The notes under the pieces: generated by a model
Database searches by the model: none
What the model was told of the DNA's origin: nothing
What the model saw: only the letters and a program-made list of their open reading frames with translations
Shown here: one piece after another, positions 52,670 to 60,424 of the stretch
How the letters are laid out: each line of letters opens with the position of its first letter
Position numbering within the stretch: the stretch's first letter is position 1
Made by a program: the position numbers and the translations under genes
NCBI RefSeq assembly: GCF_004916895.1
Contig: NZ_SNTZ01000001.1
Location: forward strand, 776,263-840,262
Source of the DNA: Flagellimonas alvinocaridis
Lineage (GTDB): Bacteria; Bacteroidota; Bacteroidia; Flavobacteriales; Flavobacteriaceae
Length of the DNA: 64,000 nucleotides
Direction of reading: 5' to 3'

Positions 52670-53146
52670 ATGTTTTTTAAGGAATTTGATATTAGATGGA
52701 GCGATTTGGATGCCAATCGCCATTTGGCCAATTCGGCTTACATTAATTTTATGAGCCATACCCGGATGGCCTACTTGGGCCAATTGGGATTTGACCAAAA
52801 AGGGATGGCCGAGCACAATATTGGCCCTGTGGTCTTTTACGAGCACATGTACTATTTCAAGGAAGTATTTGCTGGAAAACCTGTAAAGGTCTCATTGGGA
52901 TTTGAAGGGATGAGCGAAGATGGTATGTTCTTTGAGTTCCATCACGATTTTTATGACAGCAAGGGAAGAAACTTTGCCCGATGCCAGATGATGGGCGCAT
53001 GGATAGATCTTAAAGAACGAAGATTGATAGGGTTGCCCCAACATTTCTTGGATGCATTCAACGAAATGGAAAAATCCGAAGGGTTCAAGACCTTGACCAA
53101 AGAAGACACCCGTAAATTTGTTCAAAAACCTATGGACTTGGCTTAG
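52670..53146 (+). CDS. Hotdog-fold acyl-CoA thioesterase (4HBT type)
   Basis: 158 residues. The start FKEFDIRWSDLDANRHLANSAYINFMSHTRMAYL is the 4HBT signature with the catalytic Asp in SDLDANRHL. The rest (FYEHMYYFKEVFAGKPVKVSLGF; FHHDFYDSKGRNFARCQMMGAWIDL) fits a single hotdog domain. Overlaps the convergent EamA gene by 17 bp. Confidence 0.92.
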   Translation: MFFKEFDIRWSDLDANRHLANSAYINFMSHTRMAYLGQLGFDQKGMAEHNIGPVVFYEHMYYFKEVFAGKPVKVSLGFEGMSEDGMFFEFHHDFYDSKGRNFARCQMMGAWIDLKERRLIGLPQHFLDAFNEMEKSEGFKTLTKEDTRKFVQKPMDLA

Positions 53147-54023
53147 GCCGCATGCTGGCCAGATACACCCCTGCCAATACCAATGCCGTGGCGAGGATTT
53201 TTATCAATGACAAATGATCTTTTCCCAGCGTTAAAGCAAACAATATCCCAATCAGGGGCTGCACATAAATGAAGGCCCCAACGGTGGATGCCTTGAGCTG
53301 AGTCAATGCAAATACATTGAACAGATAGGTAAGGAAAGTGGTGCCTACCACCACAAATGCTATGGAACCATAGGCCCAAAGGGGCATGGAAGACCATCCA
53401 ATTTCCAAAAATTCTGGTAAAGTAATGGGAATATTGATGATCAAGGCCAAAGAAAAGAGCCACTTCATCAAGGTAAAGGGATGGTATTTTTCAATAAGGG
53501 TCTTTACCACGATAAGATACGTTCCATAAAATGTGGCATTGACGATAAAAAGAAAATTCCCAAGAGGAATGTTTGGCGCATCCTGACGTATTTCGGCACC
53601 GAAAAGAATCAATCCGACGGCACCGATAAAACCCATGAGAATACCCAAACTTTTATTGAGGGTAATTTTTTCCTTCAAAAAGAACGATGAAAGCACCACC
53701 ACAATAATTGGTGTGATCGTAATCAATACGGCACTGTTGATAGGTGTGGAGAGTTGAAGCCCCTTAAAAAAGGAGAGCATGTTCACGGACATTCCACAAA
53801 TGGCACAGATCAAGAGTCGTCCCCAATCTTTTTTTTCAATTTTCTCCTTGGGACCAAAAAAGGAGATGGCCCAAAACAGGATGGCCGCTCCACCAACACG
53901 CAACATAATAAACCCGAAGGGTTTTACGTGGGTGGGCATCACCCCTTTTGCCAAGGTGTGGTTAATGCCATAGATGGCAGTTGCCCCAAGGGCGGCTAAA
54001 ATGGCCAATGTTCTTTTACTCAT
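53130..54023 (-). CDS. EamA/DMT family transporter
   Basis: 297 residues, ten membrane helices in two EamA repeats (ALGATAIYGINHTLAKGV; ATFYGTYLIVVKTLIEKY). The signature PLIGILFALTLGKDHLSLIKI lies near the C-terminus. The gene start overlaps the ArsC-like stop as TAATG. The substrate is unknown (amino acids or metabolites are usual). Confidence 0.93.
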   Translation of the reverse strand: MSKRTLAILAALGATAIYGINHTLAKGVMPTHVKPFGFIMLRVGGAAILFWAISFFGPKEKIEKKDWGRLLICAICGMSVNMLSFFKGLQLSTPINSAVLITITPIIVVVLSSFFLKEKITLNKSLGILMGFIGAVGLILFGAEIRQDAPNIPLGNFLFIVNATFYGTYLIVVKTLIEKYHPFTLMKWLFSLALIINIPITLPEFLEIGWSSMPLWAYGSIAFVVVGTTFLTYLFNVFALTQLKASTVGAFIYVQPLIGILFALTLGKDHLSLIKILATALVLAGVYLASMRPKPSP

Positions 54024-54373
54024 TAATGCAGGGCCTCTTTTGCGGCCTGGACCACTTTCTTGGAGTTACCAACAAAGATTTGTCCATCAACTAGGACAAC
54101 AGGTCTTTTTAAAAAGGTATAATGTTCAAGGATGAGATTTTTGTAATCGTCTTCGGAAAGCTCCTTTTCATGCAAGCCCTTTTCACGGTAGAGCATGGCC
54201 CTTTTGCTGAAAAGGGACTCATAACTTCCCGATAAGGCCGCCATTTCCTTCACTTGCTCAGGGGTCATGGGCTCTGATTTTATTTCTTGGAGCTGTACGT
54301 CCTCCAAAGGTTCCAATTCCTTTAAAATACGTATACAGGTTGAGCAGCTGCCCAAATGGTAAATTTTTTTCAT
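54023..54373 (-). CDS. ArsC/Spx family thioredoxin-fold protein
   Basis: 116 residues with the thioredoxin-like CxxC in GSCSTCIRILKEL and a later PVVLVDGQIFVGNSKKVVQAAKEAL. The conserved Arg of arsenate-reducing ArsC (usually after LKRP) occurs as TFLKRPVVLVDG. Family members are arsenate reductases or Spx regulators; neither can be assigned. It is coupled with EamA. Confidence 0.88.
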   Translation of the reverse strand: MKKIYHLGSCSTCIRILKELEPLEDVQLQEIKSEPMTPEQVKEMAALSGSYESLFSKRAMLYREKGLHEKELSEDDYKNLILEHYTFLKRPVVLVDGQIFVGNSKKVVQAAKEALH

Positions 54374-54423
54374 GCTATAGGTCTCTATGGGTACAAAGGA
54401 ACCGATTTTTGATTAAACCGATA

Positions 54424-55116
54424 TTAAGCCAATGCAAATTCAATGGCTTTTTGGACATGGATCTTGGCGGTATCGAATGTGGGTATGGAAGCTTCGGCCT
54501 CCGGTACAAGTATAGGTAATTCGGTACAACCCAAAATGGCACCTTCGGCATCCTGTGATTCCATTTTTTTGATAATGTCCAGACAAATGGCCTTGGAGGC
54601 ATCGGTAAAAATTCCTTTGACCAGCTCATTGTAGATCATGGATTGTAGAAGTTCCCTATCCGCTTCATTGGGAATCAAAACCTCAAGACCGTAATCTTCC
54701 CGTAACTTTTTGGTGTAAAAATCCTTTTCCATGGTGAATTTTGTGCCCAATAGCGCCACTTTTTTCATTCCTTTCTCGCGGATGGCCTCTCCCGTAGCAT
54801 CAGCAATATGCAAAAAGGGCACGTCAATGCCTTGGGTAATGGCATGGCTCACCAAATGGATGGTATTGGTGCAAAGTAGCACGATATCGGACCCGGCAGT
54901 TTCCAATTTTTTGGCATGAAGGGCCATGATATTACCAATTTTGTCCCAGTCGTCCGAAAAGGAATACCGTTCAATTTCCTCAAAATCCACCGAAGAAAGT
55001 ATGGTTTTGGCAGAGTGCGAGCCTCCCAACTTTTCACGAACGATTTCATTTACGAATTGATAGTACATTTTTGAGGATTCCCAGCTCATTCCCCCGATCA
55101 TTCCAATAGTTTTCAT
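54424..55116 (-). CDS. Aspartate/glutamate racemase family protein
   Basis: 230 residues from the ATG at 55116. It has the PLP-independent two-cysteine racemase pattern: MIGGMSWESSKMYYQFVNEIV, CTNTIHLVSHAI (first Cys) and GCTELPILVPE (second Cys). This YgeA-like group racemises amino acids or cleaves maleate-like compounds. It is 50 bp upstream of the ArsC-like gene on the same strand. Confidence 0.93.
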   Translation of the reverse strand: MKTIGMIGGMSWESSKMYYQFVNEIVREKLGGSHSAKTILSSVDFEEIERYSFSDDWDKIGNIMALHAKKLETAGSDIVLLCTNTIHLVSHAITQGIDVPFLHIADATGEAIREKGMKKVALLGTKFTMEKDFYTKKLREDYGLEVLIPNEADRELLQSMIYNELVKGIFTDASKAICLDIIKKMESQDAEGAILGCTELPILVPEAEASIPTFDTAKIHVQKAIEFALA

Positions 55117-55307
55117 GTATCTGTTATTTAATTTTTGACATATCCTCGGCTCCTTCCACTCGAATAGAGGTAAACCATTTCCGGATTCTTTTGACAATTA
55201 TTTGTGATAGACCAACTGAAACACGAGTTTCTGGACAGCAATTGTAGTTGATGCAGTTTTCCATAATATTTACATTTCGCTAAATCTCAATATGTATTCC
55301 AAAAAAA

Positions 55308-55610
55308 TTACAATTCATTTTTCAAGGCTTCAATATAGGTCTGGATCACCGCTTCGTTCCTTTTGTAATAGGTCCATTTTCCATGACGGGTAGGGATGAC
55401 CAAATCGGCATTTTGCATGCTGTTCAAATAGGTTGAAACGGTGGATTGTGACAATCCTGTCTTGTCTTGAATGTACCCTACGCATACCCCATCATCAAAA
55501 TGGTCGATATCTTGGTGGGGCGGAAAATTTACCTCGGGATTTTTCAGCCATTTCAAAATATTAACCCTAGTTTTATTGGATAAAACCTTGCTGATTTCAA
55601 TCACATCCAT
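55308..55610 (-). CDS. ArsR-like winged-helix repressor
   Basis: 100 residues. The winged helix is clear: EISKVLSNKTRVNILKWLKNP, a loop with a Cys and several Asp/His (PHQDIDHFDDGVCVGYI), the recognition helix TGLSQSTVSTYLNSMQNADL and the wing TRHGKWTYYKRN. A metal- or redox-sensing role is possible because of the His/Asp/Cys cluster. It is divergent from the DinB gene with an inverted repeat between them. Confidence 0.9.
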   Translation of the reverse strand: MDVIEISKVLSNKTRVNILKWLKNPEVNFPPHQDIDHFDDGVCVGYIQDKTGLSQSTVSTYLNSMQNADLVIPTRHGKWTYYKRNEAVIQTYIEALKNEL

Positions 55611-55634
55611 ACAGCAAATATAAATAAAACATCT

Positions 55635-55658
55635 ACATATCTAAAAAAATAGATATGT
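55635..55658. promoter_or_regulatory. Inverted repeat operator between ArsR-like and DinB genes
   Basis: ACATATCTA (55635-55643) and TAGATATGT (55650-55658) are perfect inverted repeats, 9 bp each, with a 6-A spacer. The spacing and ATATCTA-style half-sites resemble ArsR-family operators, which fits the ArsR-like gene starting 25 bp away. Confidence 0.65.
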
Positions 55659-55685
55659 TTACTCTAATTATAACTAAATTCGGGA

Positions 55686-56153
55686 ATGGAAAAGCTATTC
55701 GACCTAATTTTAAAGAACAGAAGTATACTTCACAACCATTTGCAGAACACCCCAAAGGAAAAATTGTTCGAAATACCTAAAGGTTTCAACAATAACATTT
55801 GGTGGAACATTGCCCATATTGTCGTTTCCGAGCAGCTGTTGATCTATGGCCTCAGTGGCCAACCGTTGGTGGCTCCCCAAGACTTGGTGGAAAAATATAG
55901 GAAGGGCACCAAACCTAATGGTGTTCCAAGCGATGCTGAAATCGAATTGGTTTCCGAATTGATGTTCTCACTGCCCAAAAAGACTGCGGAAGATTACAAA
56001 GCGGGTGTTTTTGATTCGTTTAAACCCTATGCGACATCACTCAAGATTGAACTCAATTCGGTGGAAGATGCCATCGCCTATGATTTGCTTCATGAAGGAA
56101 TCCATTTGGGTACCATCACGGCATTGAAAAAGGTATTGGAAAGAAATTCCTAG
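55686..56153 (+). CDS. DinB superfamily protein
   Basis: 155 residues. A four-helix DinB fold with histidines in LHNHLQNTP, WWNIAHIVVSEQLLI and LHEGIHLGTITALKKVL, the usual three-His metal site. Unlike the DinB protein at 44-45 kb it has no signal peptide. Divergent from the ArsR-like gene and probably controlled by it. Its stop shares four bases with the convergent gene. Confidence 0.92.
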   Translation: MEKLFDLILKNRSILHNHLQNTPKEKLFEIPKGFNNNIWWNIAHIVVSEQLLIYGLSGQPLVAPQDLVEKYRKGTKPNGVPSDAEIELVSELMFSLPKKTAEDYKAGVFDSFKPYATSLKIELNSVEDAIAYDLLHEGIHLGTITALKKVLERNS

Positions 56154-56896
56154 GACTTCACTTTTTGTTTGAGATAGAGATTGATCTCGTTGTATGGCAA
56201 CACCAATACAATGGGGCCGTCGGCATAGGAGGCCACTTCATATTGGTTGTAGATCAGTTGAAGACCATCCTTGGTGTATCCCATGTTGTTTGATAAGTGG
56301 AAGACATCACCATCGAACATAAACCCTGTGGCATTGATATTTTCATCTTGTGGGATATCCTCTTGTATCCTAAACTTGGTCTCTGCAAACTTTTCAAATC
56401 CTTCCAAATCTTCAAAAAGTTCCCAGTTTTCGAGCTCAGCACCACTCTGTTTGTCAAAATTCAGATAAGATGTTGAGCCGTAACCATGTGCTCCCCCGGT
56501 ATAGGTATACGATTCAACCTGTATGGTGATCATTTGGGGATCTTCGTACACAATGGTTCCATTGATTTTGGCCTCCCAGCTTGGGGTTTCATCGGGAAAC
56601 CGCTCGTTCAGCTCCTTGAAGCTATCCGTAAAGGAAGTCATGGCCGATTGGATTCCGGTAATCTCCTCCTCTCCATCACCAAAAGAGAGCAGGGAAATCA
56701 TTTCCTCTTCCAAGGATCGATTTATGGTTTTGGCCACAGCCGTATCATCCAGAGCCTTGGGAACATTGATTTCAATATTGGGGCAATCCTTGCAGTTTTC
56801 GCCCTGTAGTTCCATGGGTTCAAAAGTAAGGTTGCTTCCATTTTCGCAACCAAAGGCTATAATAAGTAGGAATATCAGGTATGGGGTCTTCTTCAT
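56150..56896 (-). CDS. Lipoprotein with DUF4163/DUF3298 domain (RsiV-like)
   Basis: 248 residues from the ATG at 56896. The lipoprotein signal is MKKTPYLIFLLIIAFGC. The DUF4163 part covers residues ~40-130 and the DUF3298 part ~130-240 (TYTGGAHGYGSTSYLNFDKQSGAELENWELF). The C-terminal PYNEINLYLK is typical. The family is exported and resembles the lysozyme-binding part of RsiV; the role here is unknown. Confidence 0.88.
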   Translation of the reverse strand: MKKTPYLIFLLIIAFGCENGSNLTFEPMELQGENCKDCPNIEINVPKALDDTAVAKTINRSLEEEMISLLSFGDGEEEITGIQSAMTSFTDSFKELNERFPDETPSWEAKINGTIVYEDPQMITIQVESYTYTGGAHGYGSTSYLNFDKQSGAELENWELFEDLEGFEKFAETKFRIQEDIPQDENINATGFMFDGDVFHLSNNMGYTKDGLQLIYNQYEVASYADGPIVLVLPYNEINLYLKQKVKS

Positions 56897-56932
56897 AAAA
56901 GGGGTGTTATGCTTTGTCAAAAATAAGACTTC

Positions 56933-56964
56933 ATTGACTACTCCAAAAGATAACGATACATTTG
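56933..56964 (+). promoter_or_regulatory. Promoter of the PLP sulfur enzyme gene
   Basis: A -33-like ATTG (56933-56936), a 20-bp spacer and the -7 box TACATTTG (56957-56964) fit the Bacteroidetes promoter. The ATG follows at 56983. Confidence 0.55.
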
Positions 56965-56982
56965 TGTATAGATATTAACAAA

Positions 56983-58137
56983 ATGAGCAAGAAAGATTTA
57001 CGATTCAATAGCAAGACCATTCACGGGGGACAGTTTCCCGATAAGGCCTATGGGGCTGTAATGCCACCTATTTATCAAACCTCCACCTATGCCCAGACCA
57101 CTCCCGGGGGGCATAAGGGTTTTGAGTATTCCCGAAGTGCCAACCCCACCCGGACCGCTTTGGAAAATTCCTTGGCCAGTATAGAAAATGGGAACTACGG
57201 TCTGGCCTTTGCCAGTGGTCTTTCGGCCATCGATGCGGTGATTAAGCTGCTTTCCCCAGGGGATGAAGTGGTATCCACCAATGATCTGTATGGCGGAAGC
57301 TATAGGCTTTTCAAACAAATTTTTGAAAAATATGGAATCACTTTTCATTTTGTGGGGATGCAGGGGGCAGGTGCCATTGAGGAGCACATCAATGACAAGA
57401 CCAAGTTGGTCTGGGTGGAGACCCCTACCAATCCCATGATGAACATTATTGATATAAAAGAAGTATCGGCATTGGCCAAAAAACACGGACTGCTATTGGC
57501 CGTGGACAATACTTTTGCCACTCCTTACCTACAGCGCCCGTTGGATTTGGGTGCGGATATTGTGATGCATTCCGCCACCAAATATCTGGGAGGCCATAGC
57601 GATGTGGTGGTCGGAGCCTTGGTAGTCAAGGACAAGGAATTGGCGGATAAGCTATACTTCATCCAAAATGCGAGCGGGGCAGTATGTGGTCCCATGGACA
57701 GTTTCCTGACGCTTCGTGGGATAAAAACATTGCATGTACGTATGCAACGGCATTGCGAGAACGGGAAGGCCATTGCGGAATATTTGGCCAACCACCCCAA
57801 GATTGAAAAGGTATATTGGCCTGGATTTGAGACCCATCCCAACCACGGGGTGGCCAAGGCCCAAATGGATGATTTTGGCGGAATGATCTCATTTGTTCCC
57901 AAGGGAGCCAGCTATGCTGATGCGATTCAAATTGTGGAAAAACTTGAAGTCTTCACCTTGGCCGAATCGCTGGGAGGTGTAGAAAGTTTAGCTGGACACC
58001 CGGCCAGTATGACCCACGCCAGTATTCCGAAAGAGGAACGGGAGAAAAGTGGGGTGGTGGATGCCTTGGTCCGTTTGAGTGTGGGTATAGAGGATGTGAA
58101 CGACCTTATAGCCGACTTGGAGCAGGCCATCGATTGA
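56983..58137 (+). CDS. Cystathionine gamma-synthase / trans-sulfuration PLP enzyme
   Basis: 384 residues from the ATG at 56983. It is a fold-type I PLP enzyme. The lysine that binds PLP lies in MHSATKYLGGHSDVVVGA, with YGGSYRLFKQIFEKYGI and VWVETPTNPMMNIIDI as further motifs. Cystathionine gamma-synthase, gamma-lyase and beta-lyase share these; the sequence does not separate them safely. No sulfur genes adjoin. Confidence 0.9.
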   Translation: MSKKDLRFNSKTIHGGQFPDKAYGAVMPPIYQTSTYAQTTPGGHKGFEYSRSANPTRTALENSLASIENGNYGLAFASGLSAIDAVIKLLSPGDEVVSTNDLYGGSYRLFKQIFEKYGITFHFVGMQGAGAIEEHINDKTKLVWVETPTNPMMNIIDIKEVSALAKKHGLLLAVDNTFATPYLQRPLDLGADIVMHSATKYLGGHSDVVVGALVVKDKELADKLYFIQNASGAVCGPMDSFLTLRGIKTLHVRMQRHCENGKAIAEYLANHPKIEKVYWPGFETHPNHGVAKAQMDDFGGMISFVPKGASYADAIQIVEKLEVFTLAESLGGVESLAGHPASMTHASIPKEEREKSGVVDALVRLSVGIEDVNDLIADLEQAID

Positions 58138-58168
58138 TCAATAATTGAAAAATTTTTAAAAAAACGTA

Positions 58169-58197
58169 TTTCAAATTATTGAAAAACAATAATTTTG
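58169..58197 (+). promoter_or_regulatory. Promoter of gdhA
   Basis: TTTC (58169-58172) followed after 17 bp by TAATTTTG (58190-58197) approximates the TTTG/TAnnTTTG consensus. The start codon is 72 bp downstream, so the leader is long. Confidence 0.5.
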
Positions 58198-58269
58198 CCT
58201 TCAAATTACAAAATCAATAAAATACAACCCTAAGACGATTCTAAGGGACAACAAATTTTAATCCGTTAT

Positions 58270-59613
58270 ATGGAAGCAAAAATTAAAGCATTTATGGATG
58301 AGGTCATTGCCAGAAATGGTCATGAGCCTGAATTTATCCAAGCGGTTCAAGAAGTTGCCGAAACGGTAATTCCCTACATTGCCAAACATGATATTTATAA
58401 TGGAAAGAACATTCTATTGCGGATGGTAGAGCCAGAGCGATTGATTTCTTTTCGTGTAGCTTGGGTGGATGATGAGGGAGAAATCCATGTGAACCGTGGA
58501 TACCGAATCCAGATGAATTCTGCCATTGGACCTTATAAAGGAGGGCTGCGTTTTCACCCCACCGTTAATGCCAGTGTATTGAAGTTCTTGGCTTTTGAGC
58601 AGGTGTTCAAGAACAGTTTGACCACTTTACCCATGGGGGGTGGAAAAGGAGGCTCGGATTTTGACCCCAAAGGAAAGTCAGATGATGAGGTCATGCGTTT
58701 TTGCCACGCATTCATGACCGAACTTTGTAGACACATTGGTCCCAATACAGATGTTCCCGCCGGTGATATTGGAGTGGGATCTCGTGAGATAGGGTTCCTT
58801 TTTGGAATGTATAAAAAGATACGTAACGAGTTTACCGGTGTGCTTACCGGAAAAGGACGTTCTTGGGGAGGTTCCCTCATCCGTCCCGAGGCTACCGGAT
58901 ATGGTACCGTGTATTTTGCCGATAGCATGCTCAAAACCCGTAATGAATCTTTTGAAGGCAAGGATGTGGTAATCTCAGGTTCAGGAAATGTGGCGCAATT
59001 TGCAGCTGAGAAAGTATTGCAATTGGGTGGTAAGGTGCTTACCCTTTCCGACTCAGGCGGATTTATTTATGACAAGGACGGTATTGATAATGAAAAGTTG
59101 GCCTTTGTCATGGATTTGAAAAACAACAAGAGAGGTCGAATTTCCGAATATGTGGACAAATACCCATCAGCGGAGTTCCATAAAGGAGAAACCCCATGGA
59201 AAGTAAAATGTGATGTGGCCCTTCCGTGTGCCACCCAAAACGAGCTGGATGGGGATGATGCGGTAGCGCTTATCAAAAATGGATGTATTGCCGTGGCAGA
59301 AGGAGCTAATATGCCTTCTACACCCGAAGCCATCCATGCATTCCATGATGCGCAGATTTTATTTGCTCCAGGAAAGGCTTCCAATGCAGGAGGTGTGGCC
59401 ACTTCAGGATTGGAAATGTCACAAAACTCTTTGCGCATCAGCTGGACCCGTGAGGAAGTTGATGAGAGGCTCAAGGGAATCATGGAAGATATCCACAATG
59501 CCTGTATAGAATATGGAAAAGAGGAAAATGGGTATTGTAATTATGTAAAAGGCGCCAATATTGCTGGTTTTGTAAAAGTGGCAGACGCCATGTTGGCCCA
59601 AGGTGTGATATAG
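58270..59613 (+). CDS. gdhA: NADP-specific glutamate dehydrogenase
   Basis: 447 residues, normal for hexameric bacterial GDH. It makes glutamate from 2-oxoglutarate and ammonia. The glutamate-binding motif is PMGGGKGGSDFDPKGKSD with the catalytic Lys, then RPEATGYGTVYFADS and VVISGSGNVAQFAAEKVLQLGG for the nucleotide fold. Its own promoter and terminator bracket it. Confidence 0.98.
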   Translation: MEAKIKAFMDEVIARNGHEPEFIQAVQEVAETVIPYIAKHDIYNGKNILLRMVEPERLISFRVAWVDDEGEIHVNRGYRIQMNSAIGPYKGGLRFHPTVNASVLKFLAFEQVFKNSLTTLPMGGGKGGSDFDPKGKSDDEVMRFCHAFMTELCRHIGPNTDVPAGDIGVGSREIGFLFGMYKKIRNEFTGVLTGKGRSWGGSLIRPEATGYGTVYFADSMLKTRNESFEGKDVVISGSGNVAQFAAEKVLQLGGKVLTLSDSGGFIYDKDGIDNEKLAFVMDLKNNKRGRISEYVDKYPSAEFHKGETPWKVKCDVALPCATQNELDGDDAVALIKNGCIAVAEGANMPSTPEAIHAFHDAQILFAPGKASNAGGVATSGLEMSQNSLRISWTREEVDERLKGIMEDIHNACIEYGKEENGYCNYVKGANIAGFVKVADAMLAQGVI

Positions 59614-59641
59614 TCTGTACAATCGACTATAGTTTTTGGTT

Positions 59642-59696
59642 GGCAGTTACCGGAGTGAGTACTTATTTTTATACTTTCGGTAACTGCCTCTTTTTT
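59642..59696 (+). terminator. Terminator of gdhA with long loop
   Basis: GGCAGTTACCG (59642-59652) and CGGTAACTGCC (59678-59688) pair perfectly over 11 bp around a 25-base A/T-rich loop, followed by TC and six T. Only 7 bp separate it from the recO start. Confidence 0.8.
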
Positions 59697-59703
59697 ATAG
59701 CCC

Positions 59704-60423
59704 ATGCAAGTGACCACCAAGGCCATAGTTCTTTCATCCCTAAAATATGGGGATACCAGTCTTATTGTACGGGCGTTTACCGAATCCGATGGACTAAAAT
59801 CCTATTTGTTGAAAGGGGTGTTGTCCTCCAAAAAAGGAAAACTGAAGCCAGCCTATTTTCAGCCGTTGATGCCTTTGGAAATGGTGGCTTACCATAAGAA
59901 CAAGGGAACCCTGGAAAGCATCAGGGAGGTAAAGGTGGCCGTGCCCTATAAAACTTTACACACGGATATTTTGAAGAATAGTGTGGTACTTTTTCTAGCT
60001 GAAATGTTGGGAAACAGTATTCAGGAACAGGAAAAAGACCAAGCTCTTTTCAATTATTTGGAATACAGTCTTCATTGGCTTGATGAACATCCGCTTTCCC
60101 CCAATTTCCACATTCTGTTTTTAATCAACCTTACTAAATATTTAGGCTTTTACCCAGACACATCGTATAGAAACGAACCGTATTTTGATCTTTTGGAAGG
60201 GAGTTTCTGTATAACACCATCTGTTAATCCGTTGATTCAGAATGAAATACTAATTGATTTTAAGAAATTTTTAGGCACGAATTTTGATGCACTACAGGGA
60301 ATACAACTAACTAAGTTTAACAGGCGGGAACTCTTAAAAAATATGGTGCTCTATTTTCGTTTGCATGTGCATGGATTTAGGGAACCAAGGTCTCTTGCCG
60401 TATTAAATGCCGTGTTTCAATAA
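59704..60423 (+). CDS. recO: DNA repair protein RecO
   Basis: 239 residues. The OB-fold N-terminus is typical (TKAIVLSSLKYGDTSLIVRAFTESDGLKSYLLKGV), followed by a helical domain. It helps RecR load RecA on gaps. Only one cysteine is present (in SFCITPS), so the zinc-finger of many RecO proteins is missing, as is usual for this phylum as far as I recall. One base separates it from the TonB receptor gene. Confidence 0.95.
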   Translation: MQVTTKAIVLSSLKYGDTSLIVRAFTESDGLKSYLLKGVLSSKKGKLKPAYFQPLMPLEMVAYHKNKGTLESIREVKVAVPYKTLHTDILKNSVVLFLAEMLGNSIQEQEKDQALFNYLEYSLHWLDEHPLSPNFHILFLINLTKYLGFYPDTSYRNEPYFDLLEGSFCITPSVNPLIQNEILIDFKKFLGTNFDALQGIQLTKFNRRELLKNMVLYFRLHVHGFREPRSLAVLNAVFQ

Positions 60424-60424
60424 T

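Noticed and set aside
57525..57902. Antisense ORF within the PLP enzyme gene
   Set aside because: Sense gene is conserved throughout; the antisense frame has no recognisable content.
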